64,000 bases of DNA from Pyronema omphalodes (GCA_024516155.1 JAJJXM010000011.1:186001-250000), one strand, 5' to 3'. Numbered from the stretch's first letter, positions 1 through 13,064 are shown. A program made the numbers and translations. Notes: a model not told the origin generated them from the sequence alone.

Positions 1-12
1 CCAGACATTGTG
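1..12 (-). CDS. Possible 5' end of a gene leaving the left edge
   Basis: On the minus strand an ATG at 12-10 is preceded by CACA, a good fungal start context, and by a pyrimidine-rich leader reaching back to about position 120. Only Met-Ser-Gly can be read before the window ends. Met-Ser-Gly is how histones H4 and H2A begin, but three residues cannot identify a protein. The call rests on the start context and on the absence of any other gene in the first 1.5 kb, so it is a guess about where a neighbouring gene begins. Confidence 0.3.
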
Positions 13-1563
13 AATGCGATTTTGAAGATTGTATATAGGAAAGATATTGAAGTCGAAAACAGAAGACGAAACGCGCACTGCCGCACGAGTGTAGTAAACT
101 GTAGTCTTCGTCGTTGTTGATGTAGCTAGATGAAGTCTGGTGATCCGGTGTTTTGGATGCTGTGGAGGAGTTGTCTGGAGTTTGAGCTTTCGTCGGGGGA
201 GCTCGATTTAAGATATACAGATGTGTTCTGGAAGAGAAGAAGTGCCTGAAACACCAACATTAGGCGGGGAAGCGAGTGGAGGGGTACTATTTCGGGCAAT
301 ATCGGTGCAAGAGTTTGGGCGATCAAGGGCAAAAGACGAACTACACCATTGTTTTGGCTGTGTGTGTATTTGCTTTGAGAGTGTTTTGAGTGAAGAGGTA
401 CATCTTGTTACAGTCGCCCAGGTATTTTTAGGCTACTTGAAAACATGAAACGCAGAGAAAGCGAACAAGGGCGCGGCGGCTAGAGCTTTGAGGACCCGAC
501 CAGGGTCAGACAGTGGGAGGCACTAGTAGGCGATGGGTGGATGGGCGAATATGCATGCAAGGGCCAGCGCGTCAGGGGGCCGGCACCATGGTGGAGGGTG
601 GTGGTGGTATCAGCTCAGTGTAGGTTGACTGGGGGGGGGGGGGATCACAGAGGGACGGGGTCAGAAAGAAAAGGTGGAGGGGTGGAGGATGATGGGAGGA
701 AAGAAGGGTGTGGGAGGGACCAGCTGGTGGGAATTGCACTTGACAGCACTTTTTGGTACTAGCCACGATTGGTGTGGCGGAACGGGTAGGCTTGTGGCAG
801 TGCGGGAGCAGGGATGAGAGCTGTCGAGCTGTCAAGGCGATCGGAACAAAGCGAGCGAGATGTGGCTAGGTGGTCAGGCGGACAGGTGGGCAGGTGGGCA
901 GCACAGGCAGTTGAGGAGAAAATAACGAAAGGGGAGGCTCTGCGGGAAGAAGCTCTGCAGATGCGAGACACACACACTGGTATGTACCAACACTATTCAT
1001 TTTTGATTAATTCCGTCAGTTTGCGTTTCTCCAGCCCTATGAGAATACTGGCACCAGATGCATTTCGTGGTGTTGAGATATAGCTTGTAACTGAGGATAG
1101 CTCGAGCCTTAAAATTCTTGTCTTGATCAACATCGTGCACCACGTTATCCTAATCAGGCAAGGGCCCATTTTACTTCAAGATCATCGATCGTCCTGGGAA
1201 AGTTGGAGGCAAGCCGAGCCCAATAGTTGCAGCGAGACAATCAGCTCTCTCGATGATAATTTATTCGCTGATCTGGTACCTCGCGTGTACCCAACGAGCA
1301 TGGAGTGCAACGATGCCCGGCTCACGGGAAGCCACAGCTCTCATCTGCTGCATCCGTCGAGTCCACAACACACCAGGTGGAGCATGTGCAAATTCCTCCT
1401 GTCTCCCTACACCCTACCTCCATGTCCATGTATCACCCTACACGTTTATGCTAACACCGGATCTGCTTCCTGACATCTAAGACCTGTTACAGATTTACGG
1501 AACCGCAGAGAGAAAACTTCATTCATTAGCATTACAGATCTCATCCATCTAGAAGCCTCCAAA
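13..1563. other. Intergenic stretch with a G13 tract
   Basis: No convincing gene is seen. The open frames here are short, overlap each other on opposite strands and lack splice-consistent extensions. A run of 13 G lies at 631-643, followed by purine-rich, G-rich DNA to about 720. The first 120 bases may be the leader of the gene leaving the left edge. Confidence 0.6.
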
Positions 1564-2285
1564 ATGTCGAAAGTCAGGCAAACCGATGGACCGTCTGTTA
1601 CAAGGCCGTTTAACCCCAACAGTAACCACACCGCTCACCGCATCTTTAAACATCAGGGCTCTAAACAAAGAAAACGCCCAACGTTCTTTACTGCACCCAA
1701 GAATAAAAGGCCGGCTAACAAGAAAAGACTTCTGGATCATCCACTCGCCAATGACTTCAATGGTATAAGATTTTGCCTTTTTGCTGTCGTGGTGGAGCTA
1801 CGGGATTGCTAATTGCCTTTCTAGATTCCCTTGACAGATCGACCAGTTTCATCACTGCCAAGTTGACTTCTGCACTACAGGATAGCCATCAGATTCGCAT
1901 TTCGAGATTCGCCGCCGCAACTGCTCAATCACAGTCGTACATTAACAATGCTCGGGAAATAGCTGGAAATCTAGGAGCTACGCCAGTTCTCTCAGAAGAT
2001 TCGGAAAAGCAGATGCAGGTATTCAACGATTTTGTCAATCAAAAGAAGAGTAACATCGACGCGCTATGGAATGCATATAAGAGCATTACTAAGGAAATCC
2101 TTGATATCCGTGATCAGGTTATCACTATCAACCCTTTGATGAATATGCATCAGAAGGGTGGAAACGACGAAGGCGATGAAGATGATATAGATTTCATAGA
2201 AGAGGCTTTTACAAAGATCCGTGGAGTGGGAAGAAAATGGACTGGTCGAATGGAAGAAAGCGAGAGAGTGAGACCCTTCAAGTAA
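1564..2285 (+). CDS. Hypothetical protein, two exons, 219 aa
   Basis: Exons are 1564-1762 and 1825-2285. The 62-bp intron begins GTATAAG, ends TTTCTAG and has a CTAAT branch-like site, and the frame is kept across it. The first ~65 residues are basic and rich in Asn, Lys and Pro. The rest is predicted to be mostly helical, with long stretches suited to coiled coil (about residues 75-165), then an acidic patch (about 180-195) and a basic end. The profile would suit a small structural or kinetochore-type subunit, but I recognise no family and assign no function. It lies upstream of the TFIIA gene on the same strand, 699 bp away. That the frame is real rests on the clean splice and on its length. 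Confidence 0.6.
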
Positions 2286-2984
2286 TCCGAAAGAGTTCCA
2301 AACTAACGATGGTAGAAAATGGGCGAAGATGCTGCAAAGCAAAGACGACTTGCAGCAGCTGCTATTCTTTGAAGGGAACACTGGAAGATAAAAGAAGATA
2401 CAAAGCTATGTTGACTAGAGATATATAAAAGACGTGATACGGCGTATATAATCTTTGCTGTTGACAGAGTCATAAGTGCACTTTATGTTTGTGCATGTTT
2501 CTGGAGCTGTCGCGCGTGAGGTGTGGAATCATCACTGCCAATCGCTGGTTACACACACAACGTAAAATGCATAGCTTCTCAGAACATTTTCACAATAATA
2601 CAATTAAATTTTCTTCAATTCTACTTTCAAAGTGCTTGTGGTGCGCAGATACAATTAACTGCCTTTTTGCTGCTACCTGCGACAAAGCTTGGCGTGATTA
2701 CTAAGGCTTGTTCGTCCCCAGAGCGTGTTTGAGTGGCGGTTGCCCTCCCTTCCCCAAGACAGACACCACAGCGAGATCTACTCGCCCACAGAGATACCTC
2801 CCGTCTACCATATACACCCGAGTAATACGTTTCCAGTCAAGTAGGCAAGCGCCGTCTTCGCAATTTACAGCTTCTGGTCCTTCGCGCGTCACCCGCTGCC
2901 TCGCTCTCGCTGTGAACATCGGTCGGCGGTAAATCAAGCCAGTTCACCTCATTGCAACATCCACGAAGAAGCAACGCAACCACC
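2286..2984. other. Intergenic, TFIIA promoter region
   Basis: This holds the 3' flank of the upstream gene and the leader of the TFIIA gene. The last 60 bases before the start are C/A-rich, as fungal leaders often are. I see no further gene. Confidence 0.55.
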
Positions 2985-4734
2985 ATGTCGAACCAGCTAG
3001 TTGTCAGTAGACCTTAAACTTATCAAGCCGATACTCAGTTCCTATGATAGAGATCATCACCAGAGCTGACAGCGTCGCGGTGTTGGTTGTGGAAACAGGG
3101 TCAGGTTTACTCGGCAATCATCGAAGAGGTCATCAACAGCAGCAGAATCGACTTTGAGGAGGCGGGAATCAATGCGTCGACATTAGATGATCTGAAGGCA
3201 GTAAGTGGTTTTTACCTTTTCATGCGAGTGTTCTGTTCTGTCGCGCATTTTCGGGATGTTGGGTGGGGAAACTTGGGGGCGACTGTTGTTGGTTGTTGCC
3301 TTCTTGACCTTGTTCCGTTCCTTCACCCTTATGACTCTTTAGCGGATACGCTTTTATATGGTGTTGGGGGAGAGGGGTTGCTTTATTCGGCCTGGGCCTA
3401 TGGGCGAGGCGAGCAAGATATGTCACTAATTTACCCCTTTGGCTTTCTTTTTCCTTATCCGGAGAAATTTGCGCGCTTTTACGTTTTGGGACACAGAAAG
3501 TTCTTGGCTAGGGAGGTATACGACAGATCGCTAACCACTACCCACCTATCCGCACCGCGACATGCGGCTGCGCTAGGTGACTGTCATCATAGGTTTGGCG
3601 AAACAAACTCTCCGGTTTGAAGATCGCCCAGTTCCCCTGGGACCCGGCCCCTGTTCCGGAGGCACCACCCCTCGTCAACGGCGCTGCCGTTTCCCAGCAG
3701 CAGCGTGCGCAACAGCAGCAACAGGTACACCATGCGCAGCATATGGTGCACCCGCAACAGATGCAACAGCAGATGCCACAACAGGGCCAACATATGGTAG
3801 TTCCGAAGCAAGAGCCATACACTCAGCTTGGTAACGCCGGGGTCAAGATCAAAACCGAACCAGGAATGGAACAGCAAGGAGTGTATAGCATGCCTCCTGC
3901 AGCCAACCTTACCGGTAACCCGACACACGACCCCCACCTTGCTCAAATGAGAGCCCAGCAAAATATTGCCCAGAAGTTTGGTCCGCAGCTCCAGGCGAGA
4001 CCAGCAAGTGGACTTGTCCTCCCAGGAATGAACCCTGGCCCACCACCCCAGACGCAGCCTCAAACACAAACACAAAGAACCCAACAGTCTGGCATGCCGC
4101 AGAATGACGGTGCCGACGATGATGTGATTTTGATTGACGGCTTCGGCTCTTTGAGTAGAGAGCAGGCTGATACCGTTTTGTTAAGCCGGATCAACCAAGC
4201 CGAAAGGGCCAGTGCAAAGGCTACCGAAGACCTATTCCAGGCACTTCAGAACCTGAAGACTACCGACCCTTCCCCAAAGTTCAAGGTTAAGGGTAAAGGA
4301 AAGTCCAAGGCTCGCCGTGTCCACCGCGATCCCTACGATGAGGCCCTTGATCCTAACTCCTCCTACCCCTACCCTGCCACCATAGAGGAGACCTTCCCGT
4401 CGGTAGCCCAGGCTCCTCGTATTCCCCAGGGTGATGCCACCGCCGACAGTGATGACGAGAATGACGAGGATGCAATTAACTCGGATCTCGATGACCCAGA
4501 AGATGATGAGATCGATAATGACGATGAAGACGAAGTTCCCCAGCGTATGCTCTGCATGTACGATAAGGTACAGCGTACCAAGAACAAGTGGAAGTGTGTG
4601 TTGAAGGACGGTGTTCTTACCATCAACGGACGGGAGTATGTTTATCCCCTCTTCTATTGTTATGTGAAGCAGTGTTTTTAACATGTAAATGTAGATACGT
4701 TTTCCACAAGGCCAACGGAGAGTACGAATGGTAA
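2985..4734 (+). CDS. toa1: Transcription initiation factor IIA large subunit (TOA1 family)
   Basis: TFIIA stabilises TBP on TATA DNA in RNA polymerase II initiation. The large subunit supplies the N-terminal helical bundle and the C-terminal beta-barrel strands. Exons are 2985-3002, 3099-3200, 3593-4635 and 4695-4734, giving 400 aa. The N-terminus carries the family signature around GQVYSAIIEEVI and RIDFEEAGI, and residues ~45-55 carry IAQFPWDP. A Gln-rich linker follows (about residues 65-100), then an acidic stretch rich in Asp and Glu (about 315-345). The C-terminus has the core WKCVLKDG and ends INGREYVFHKANGEYEW. The 18-nt first exon and 40-nt last exon were placed by frame and by the conserved ends. 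Intron 2 is 392 bp, far longer than the other introns here, and is open in the exon-2 frame throughout. Confidence 0.95.
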
Positions 4735-7700
4735 AACCCCATTTATTATACGGCGGCATTCGCTACAATCGACCATTTGGCAACCCCAAGTCAAATCATT
4801 TATATCCCCTTCCTGTTTGTTACTATGCCGACGAAATTTTGCAATGCACACGATTTTATGAATCTTGTTGGTTAGGCTACGTCTATGTCTTTTTTATTGT
4901 TGTTTTTATCTTCTTTTTCTTCATCCTTTTCGAGATTATATCCTGCGTAACAAAAAGGGAGGAGTTGAGATGATTACTTTTGTTTTTTCTTTTCTTTCTT
5001 CAACTTCCCTGTAACTTAATGGTCATGGGAGTGTGTGTGTGTGTGTGTGGGCGGGGGGAGGGGGAGGGCGGGCAGGGTGTGGAATGGGTCAGGCTTAGTT
5101 TACTTGCTAAAACTCTCTTTGCCTGTCTGGTGTGTGTGCAAGTGTGTTAATTTGTTATTTTGCTTTTGTTTTTGTTTTTTTACCTACTTGCTTGTTTTTT
5201 TTTGTTATGATTTACCTACATACCCTACCTACCTACATCAACTACCTTATCTTACTACTACTATCATCGATAACACGATCACGATTCTGTTTTCGTTTTG
5301 TGGGACATTTTAGAAAAAAAAAACTCCGTGAACCTTGATGAAAAGAAAGGTCTCCAATCAATTACTTTATATCCTCCTCCTTCTTCTTCTTCTTTCTATC
5401 TATCCTGTACAGTACCATAGAACTGCTACTTATCCCCCTTCCTTTTCCTCTACATAATACGAATTTGAATCTGGGTCCGAAAGTAAAAGCCAATAATTAC
5501 ATTCTGATATAACCGATACCTGGAGCTTCCCGTGCCGTGTCTCTCCTCTATAACCAACCAACGGTTAACCAACGGCCAACCCCGTGCTATGATCTCCATA
5601 CAGTTCCCGTATCCCATCTGCATCTGCAACAGTTTCAAGCAATTTCGCGTATATACGTGAGTGTGTAACCCGATCTACATCCCCTGTGTCCCCCTGTCCC
5701 GACCCCCGCCTCCCCAGCACCTGTGGCTGGCAGTAACAAGGTATAGTCTATTGCCTTGCCTGTACATAGCTACTGTATTCAGTGTATGGGTTACTGGTTG
5801 GTAGGCTGAACTGTGGCTCAACCCATAACGCATCGAACCCGACAGTTCGGTACAATACCTTTTCGCGCTAAGCTCCTTGTAGATCAACCGAGCTCGGTTA
5901 CATATTATAGGCGGAAATTTTAGTTTTTGTTTTTGTTTTTGGAAGCTGGGTTTGCGGATCCTTGTTGGGGTTGGTAGTTTTGGGAAGGTGGATAGACTGG
6001 ATTAGATTGGATATGGTGGAAGGGACAATGATAATGATAATGCTTTGGGTATGGTGGGCGTAGATATGATATGGGAACGATGAGGGTTATTTTTGGATTG
6101 TTATGGCGATGATGATGATTAAAGAGAATGAGAATAGAAAGGGAAGGGAAGGGAACAAGCGAAGGTTTGGTTATTCAGACTTTAGACTTCAGACTTCAGA
6201 CCATATGGCATGCGCAGCGTACATACGCCGTGATGAGAATTAGGAACTAAGACCGAAGCTGATGAAGATCAAAAAGTATGATTAGATGACAGACATTTGA
6301 AAACGGAGACGTTGAAAAAGAAACAACTTTGTGACCCAAAGTGCGAAACGAATGCGCCACTTGGGAAACGTATGGTTGAGTAAGTACTATTCAGACCGTA
6401 GATAGAGTTAAGCTTCTTTCTTGCCCACCCCTCCTCTCCCTTTCCCCCGTTTCATGGTACCTACGAAACACGATCAGGAGTTCGCCCCGCCGCTAAAAAC
6501 TAAAAGAAAAGAAAAATCGGTGGGAGTGGATCCCACACATCCCAAGCGACATCCCAATTAAGCGACCGGTAGACCTGCACGCGGCTACTGAATGAGTGGG
6601 ACTAAACTACATATAGGTCAGATCATCCGCAGGTAACTATGAGACATGGCGCAAGCTATAGGTCTAAGCTGCGTTTGTTGGTGCATAAACGCCCGTTACC
6701 TTGGTGTGGCGGATGCTGGTAAAAAATGTTATGGGCTCATTCATTGATTGGAGTTTACGACATAGTACATACAGCTAAGGCTATGTAACCTTACGATTTT
6801 TGAAGGACAGTTAGTAGCAGTTGGTCCTTACGAAATTCTTTTCTCTATGTAACGAGGTCCAAAAAAATATACTGCAAAATACACGAGCTACGCCTCCCCC
6901 TTCCTCTCACACTCAGCTTTCAGGAGTCAATCTTGTCTGAGCTATGTATGAAGTTCTTACTCTACGCTAGCCCCACGTCGTTATTTTGTCCGTATTAACT
7001 GCCGTGCAATTTTACAGTTTTGAGGATTTCATGACAGGGGTTGGCTAGAAGTTACAGTAACTACATTTGGACGGTGTAAGTGGGATTGCTGGACACATAA
7101 CGCCATCATGGCGTTTAGAGCTCCAACCATTACCGTTTTGTGGGGAAGTTTTATGCGTCTACACCAATACCTTGCAATCTTGTGTACAAAAATACGTGTG
7201 GGTGGGTGCCGTGGTGCGTCATGCAGCAGATACTAACCGAATCATTCAACGATTTGCATATACGATTTTATGCGGTTCGTCCCGAGATCTTGGGTGCTAT
7301 CTTTGGAGTCAGGCGGCCAGTCGGCCTGCCATGGGAATTGTGGAGATTATTGTTGTATCCACTGGGCGGGAGGGAAATACGTATTTTTGGAGGCCCTTTT
7401 CTGAAGCTATTGTGCAGACTTTCTGGAAGGAACCTCCTCGCGTTAAGATTGTAAGGTTATTATTGGGAGTTCAAATAAACCGCCTGGAAATGCTTGCGAA
7501 TATAGTCGTTGGGAAATAGCTATCTTTGGAGCTTTGTTGGAGTAGGAATTTGGCGTTACGCTCAGAGCAAAACATCTGCGAAAGTTTTACAAAGTATCGC
7601 TGTTATGATTGTTGCGATTCTCGGGCTATGAATTATTCTATCTTCGTCGTCGGTTGTAAGTTTGTTCGCGACGAAATAGTTTCGGTTTGCCGACCCGTAC

Positions 7701-10447
7701 TCTATCTTTATCCAGCGTTTGTCTTCGCTTCGTCGCGAACTGTAGGATTCGTAGGCGCGATCAAGGAGCTTGTTGTCGCTATCTTCGTCTCTCCACGCGG
7801 GCGGCGGTACAGTAGTCTCTTAGCGAGAGCCCTATGCACCCCGTACGCAGGTCTTCTCGGAGTTTTTTTCAATAACCCAACCCCATGGAGTTGACAGCTG
7901 CAATCAGCAGGCAAGCGAGTTAGTATTCTTCGCTAGATCTGGGGGTGGTTTTGTGACTTGACAGTCTTCGAGAAGGTTAGGCGAGCGGTACTCCTGAAAA
8001 TCGACTCCGTGTTTGAGAATATGCAAAGGTCGACCCAACCATCCACGGCGTTTGGGAAGTGTAGCCCTATGTCAACGCCTGTGGAGAAGCCCACCCTCCC
8101 CCAGCTCCTACGATCCACACCAGGACTGTCCACGTTTACCCCGTACACCCTCATCCTGCCATCCTTCTAGACGGATTCCTCGTCCTCGCAGGAGCAGCTG
8201 CATATACAACAACCCCTTCCCCAGTGCCTGGTTCTCCCGTGTCTCTCTTGGGCGACAGACCGTTTCAGACAAGCCGCTTCCTCTATGACAGGCAGCCAGG
8301 CAAACCTCTCCCCAGTGCCATGGAATTATACTAGAGAGTGGTCGGCATACCCTGAGATGCTTCCTACCCAAAGGGGACAGAGGCATTCTTCAGGTTGGCA
8401 GTCGTCGACCATGAACACATGCATGGTTGGTGTTAGTCCTCATGGACAACATCATGACTGATCCTCAGTGTCTTCCTACATAGAAGGGTTAGCTATGTGT
8501 TATAGGATCGACATATAAGAAAATTATTATATTGAAGAATGGGTTCAGTCTCTTACTATGAAGGTCTTCAGTTGAACGTTCAGGGCACCTCTCAACTTGG
8601 TTTCTTGTCGCTGTCTCCCTTGACAGTGCCGTCATACTTAGAGGTTCGTTGAAAGCCATCGGTAACGCGTTTCTGGCTTCGGTTTTATGGAGAAGAGAAA
8701 CCGAAGCCTGCTGATTCGTAAAATTATCGCTTTGCTCCTCTTTCCATCCTCCATTCTCCATGTCCAGCCTCCGCTCTCGCCGCGGCCAAAGCGGAGCTCT
8801 GCGACTCCTTGAGTCCTTACAACTCGTATAATCGTCTAATCTCCCGTTTCCATTTTTCCTCAATTCCGCTCTTTTGTCGTATACCGATTTCGACAGTTTT
8901 TACCCTGTGCTCCGTTCCCGATTTCTCCTCGACTCGGGCCGTTTCAGCCACATCACCCGCCACATCGGAATTCGTGCTCCGTCTCTTTCCGTTGTTGCGC
9001 CACAACCCGGTGTGACAAAACCGAGCTATGCAAACAACCACGATTATGCACTACCGGCTCGTCTCACCACCATTTCCTGGCTCGAAAAATCCCCTCAGTC
9101 CAGCCTGCTGAATCTCTGAAAACACTCTGAGATGTGTTGCTGATTCGTAAAATTCTTTATATCCCAATACTAACGTCGTAGTTGCTGTGTATCGATGCTT
9201 TGCTTTCTCTTGTGCCTTGTTGCTGTTGTCGAAATACCATACCAGTCCATCAACCATAATCCTTCCGCAGCGATTCCTCATACCCAAATGCCAAACAATC
9301 AAGCTAGATGGGCTCGAGGTTCGTTGGATCTATATACGAAGATGTTGGAGATGTTCCAAGGGATGGTATTCTTAGAAACCTACAAAAATAACTCTTTGAC
9401 AGCCCGGGTCGCAGGATGCCAAACCTATTTTAGGGATCACCTGCCTACGCGGAGCCATAGCCAACCAAGATATTGAGGCTCTGTAGCTATTTCTGTTGGT
9501 AAGGCTTCGCTTTATTGCCTCACTTTCCCCAACTTTGCCTGGATCCTTCACGGATACGGGTTTGAAGATATTAATAACCTCCACCAGTAATTATAACTCA
9601 AAACCAACAAGCGGGAATCCTTATTCACTGCTGAGACTCTCTTTATGCATTCCTCTGCTTTAGGAGAGCTCAACAGCTCGGAAGATATGCGGGAAACCAG
9701 AGAAAAACACATCCAGACCGACGCTAATACCTGCTGTGAGACTGATAGCTCTACCTACTTAATTGCCTCATTTCAGGAGGCCTTCAGGAGGTTTATTCTG
9801 ATACTTTTCGTGCTCGAGATACTGCAATATCATAGCTTGTCGAACAAGTGCAGGAAAAAAACAGTCTGTGCATGCTTAATATGATGGTGCGGGTGATATC
9901 AGCGCTACCGCTAAACCCAAAATGGGTCTGAATAGAGGTCTCGCGGTAAACTTCAACCTACCAAATTCGCGTAAGCAGCGATTTCTATCAGCCATATATC
10001 TTACCAGAGTCCATCATACGACATCAGTAAGTTAATGCTGTTCTTCGCGCCGTAATTCCCATTCAAGTATCAAATTGGGAGGTGGTATGGGTGCTCACTG
10101 GTGAAGTCATCGCCTGTGTAACTCTAAGCTGGTGACGCGATGACTGTGTAACGCGGTTGACATAATCCCCGTCGCGTGCACCACAAGGCCGGGTAATTCC
10201 AAGCCCACAAACCACTGAACGCGTTTTTTCTACGCTCAACAACCGGATTGATATGATTGGTTCAATTTTTGCGGCTCTTCCGTAAAAGCCGTAGTTTGAC
10301 CGAGCTGTTGCCACGCTAACGGATCGTCTACAAGCCGGTGGTGTGCGGGTGTTTCTGCGACCACGATTTCTCGCTTCACGTCATTCACGCCGGAATCCTC
10401 ATCTCGTCTCAAACCAACCGAAAACCCGAAACACCCAAAAAAACACC
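4735..10447. other. 5.7 kb intergenic region
   Basis: The first ~600 bp after TFIIA are T-rich with a GT run near 5033-5048 and pyrimidine microsatellites, consistent with a 3' UTR and terminator zone. Beyond about 5400 there is no frame I can support. The longest ones (around 7067-7894) lack ATG starts in good context or sit on both strands. A 12-bp inverted repeat at 7664-7740 is listed separately. The last ~400 bp form the GRX5 promoter side. Confidence 0.55.
7664..7740. repeat. Perfect 12-bp inverted repeat, 53-nt spacer
   Basis: GTTCGCGACGAA at 7664-7675 is matched by its exact reverse complement at 7729-7740. The arms could form a stem in RNA or mark a protein-binding palindrome. No gene is apparent around it, so its role is unknown. 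Confidence 0.7.
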
Positions 10448-11200
10448 ATGGCCTCCCTTTTCCGTACCTCATCGCTTTTCTTGCGCGTCCGTCTCCTTGC
10501 CCTGACATAAGAAATACTTGCTATGCTTGCTACTATTCGGGCTTTTATGCTAACCGACCCCGCCCGCCGGATAGACTTCCCGTGCTGCTCTCCGCGCTCC
10601 TACAACCCCTAGAATCGCCGTCTACAACCAGATGAGATGTCTTTCGACTGAGGTTAAGAGAACCATTGAGGCGGTTTTGAGCACTGCCCCGGTTGTCTTG
10701 TTCATGAAGGGAACTCCCGATATGCCCCAGTGTGGTTTCTCAAAGGCTACCGTTCAGATTTTGGGTCTCCAGGGTGTCGACCCTGAGAAGTTTACCGCTT
10801 TCAATGTTTTGGAGGATGAGGAGGTTAGACAAGGTATGTAGATTTGTAATGCGCATGATCGTCTATTGGAGCTGGTGGGAAGGATGCAGGAGCCGGGGGT
10901 GAGAGGGGGGGGGGGGGGGTGTGGCGGCGCGGGGAATGAGGCGCACGAGGGGAGGATGGCTTATGCATTTCACATAACTGGGGTTTCGGAAAAGTTTCAA
11001 AGTTTCATATGCTGACTAAATCCCTAGGAATCAAGGAGTTCTCAAGCTGGCCCACCATTCCCCAGCTCTACATCAACAAGGAGTTCATCGGAGGATGTGA
11101 TATCTTGGTTAACATGCACTCTTCCGGAGAGCTTGCTGAGCTTTTGGAGAAGGAGGGTGTTCTTGTGCCTGCTGCCCCTGAGACTGAGGAGCAGAAATAA
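10448..11200 (+). CDS. grx5: Mitochondrial monothiol glutaredoxin 5
   Basis: Grx5 binds a glutathione-ligated [2Fe-2S] cluster and passes it from the Isu scaffold to target proteins in mitochondria. Exons are 10448-10486, 10575-10833 and 11028-11200, giving 156 aa, the usual size. Residues 1-33 are rich in Arg, Ser, Ala and Leu with no acids, a typical mitochondrial presequence. This is why the upstream ATG and first intron were chosen over the internal Met at residue 33. The cluster-binding motif CGFS lies at residues 66-69, preceded by the conserved MKGTPDMPQ. Exon 3 carries the glutathione-binding WPTIPQLYI and the GGCDI loop. The 194-bp second intron contains a run of 15 G at 10905-10919. 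Another Fe-S assembly gene, DRE2, lies 39 kb away. Confidence 0.95.
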
Positions 11201-12613
11201 AAAGTTTATTGTAGTTAGACGAAAATTAGAGGATTCCCCTTTGAAGTTGTATTATATGTATATCAGAATAAACTGCGTGGTTTCTGTTACAATGATTTAG
11301 AAGAGGTTTCGTGGCGAATGGCATGTGAAGAATTTGATTCAGTGCTTGATAGTGATTGGTAATATACAGTCATGATATGTCACTCGAATATTTCAATGCT
11401 TTTCCCGCGACACCGCTTGTAATAAACAAAGATGTGTCAAAACATCCTCTCATTTTATATAATCATCTTACAGGTCGTTTGTACTCATAATATTTATCAA
11501 ATGTCTGTATATGAGCAACCATTCGGTTGCTAAAAGTCATTCACCAAAACTTCAACAGTCACCATGGAAACACAATACCTTTGTTCACGACATAAGCTGT
11601 CTTCCTCCACTCAAACCTCCTATATCTCATCTCAACGCCAACATACCACTATTATCACACATAACTACTTATCCTCCGATCAAAAACCAACCTCCCCGCC
11701 ATCAGAACCTTAAAATTCCCTACACCAATACTGTATATTCACTAGACATAAACTATCACTCAGATAGATTACAGTCACGGAAGTTTGGAAATATACGATT
11801 CGATAGATTTATTGCACATAAAAATAGTAAAAAATTGTGCTTATTGACTACATAGTTTTAAGCTTTGGGTTAGAGATTGAGTATTGTACACAAGTACCTG
11901 GCCAGGGCTGGAGTAAGTAAGAGAAATATGGCAGGAAAGTGGCGTATGCTGATTGAACCCGCAAAAGTGTGGAGGTAATTAAAGGGAGGGGATTAAAGAT
12001 GTGATTAATATTGTTATTTCGGCTGACCGAGAAAGGAAGTTGGGGGCTAATGGCCGTGTCAAATGTGGATGTAAATGTACTGAAGCTATACTTGAAACCT
12101 AGGGACTGGGAATTAAGTATTGGGAATTTAGAAGCACTAGCTTTACAGAATAACCCCGATGGCTTTATATCTTATTTTATGTTCAAGATATTGTGAGAAA
12201 TATATATGCCTTGGTAAAGGTTGTAGAACTGTGGAAGATAAAGCAATGGGGATAAGAAATATGTCTATTCTATCTAGTACTGGTAACAAAAACGGACAGC
12301 TATATACAATCCAGTTATCTTTTTCAGTAATTTAATGGCTAAATATGATCTTAAGATGCCTGATTGAATGAATGAATTGAGCTGGGGAAGAACTGGAGAT
12401 GGGTAGGAGATATTCAGGTTTTATAGGCAGTCTTAAAGGCTTCCTGGACATCGATCTGTTACTAAAGAATGTTTGAATTATATAATTTGTGGTAGATCCG
12501 CTGGACTATAAACTGTAAAAATTCAATATTGATGTAATAAATCGTCATCTTCATTGGTGCGCCGGACTTTTGTCTACTTGTACATTCTGATCATTAACCA
12601 TCACTCATATCAA

Positions 12614-12618
12614 CCCCT
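12614..12618 (+). promoter_or_regulatory. Candidate stress response element CCCCT
   Basis: CCCCT is the core bound by Msn2/Msn4-type zinc-finger factors. It lies about 535 bp upstream of the HSP12-like start. A five-base match is common by chance; the context makes it worth noting. Confidence 0.25.
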
Positions 12619-13059
12619 GTCATCACCCACTATTTTTAGACGTGAGCCCAATTAATGACACCCACGGAGTCCTTATTATGTCACTGAAATTTTCATCAAC
12701 ATCGCATAGGGAACTTCTTTCCCTGTTTCCAGGTAACTTCACATGTATTACTTGGCTTTTGGTATACAGTTCGCTTCTTAATTAACCGTACCTTTCGGAA
12801 TGGTCGGGACGTTATTCTTGGCCACTAGCGCGACACCGCTTCAGTCATGTGCTAGCGTGTCGATGTCGTCATAGCGAGTGAGTACCTATGTCCATCAGGC
12901 GCGTTTGACACGCGACATCCAGGGTGCCTGCAACTGAATACGTCATTGTTTTCATTCAACTTCACGATACTATGATTCAGAGTGTGTAGCTTAGATTAAC
13001 ATGGGGAAACTTCCAGAAAATCATGGCTGGAAAATGAGAAGATAAATAGACCTCATTTC

Positions 13060-13064
13060 CCCCT
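13060..13064 (+). promoter_or_regulatory. Candidate stress response element CCCCT, proximal
   Basis: The CCCCT core sits about 90 bp before the HSP12-like start, in a C-rich patch. HSP12 genes are classical targets of this element in yeast. The link here is inference from position. Confidence 0.35.

Noticed and set aside
7067..7894. Two plus-strand frames of 150 and 122 codons
   Set aside because: The first begins with TTG, composition looks random, and no splice-consistent extension or family match is seen.
11511..11855. 114-codon ATG frame
   Set aside because: Low-information composition in AT-rich DNA, no family resemblance, no supporting introns or leader.
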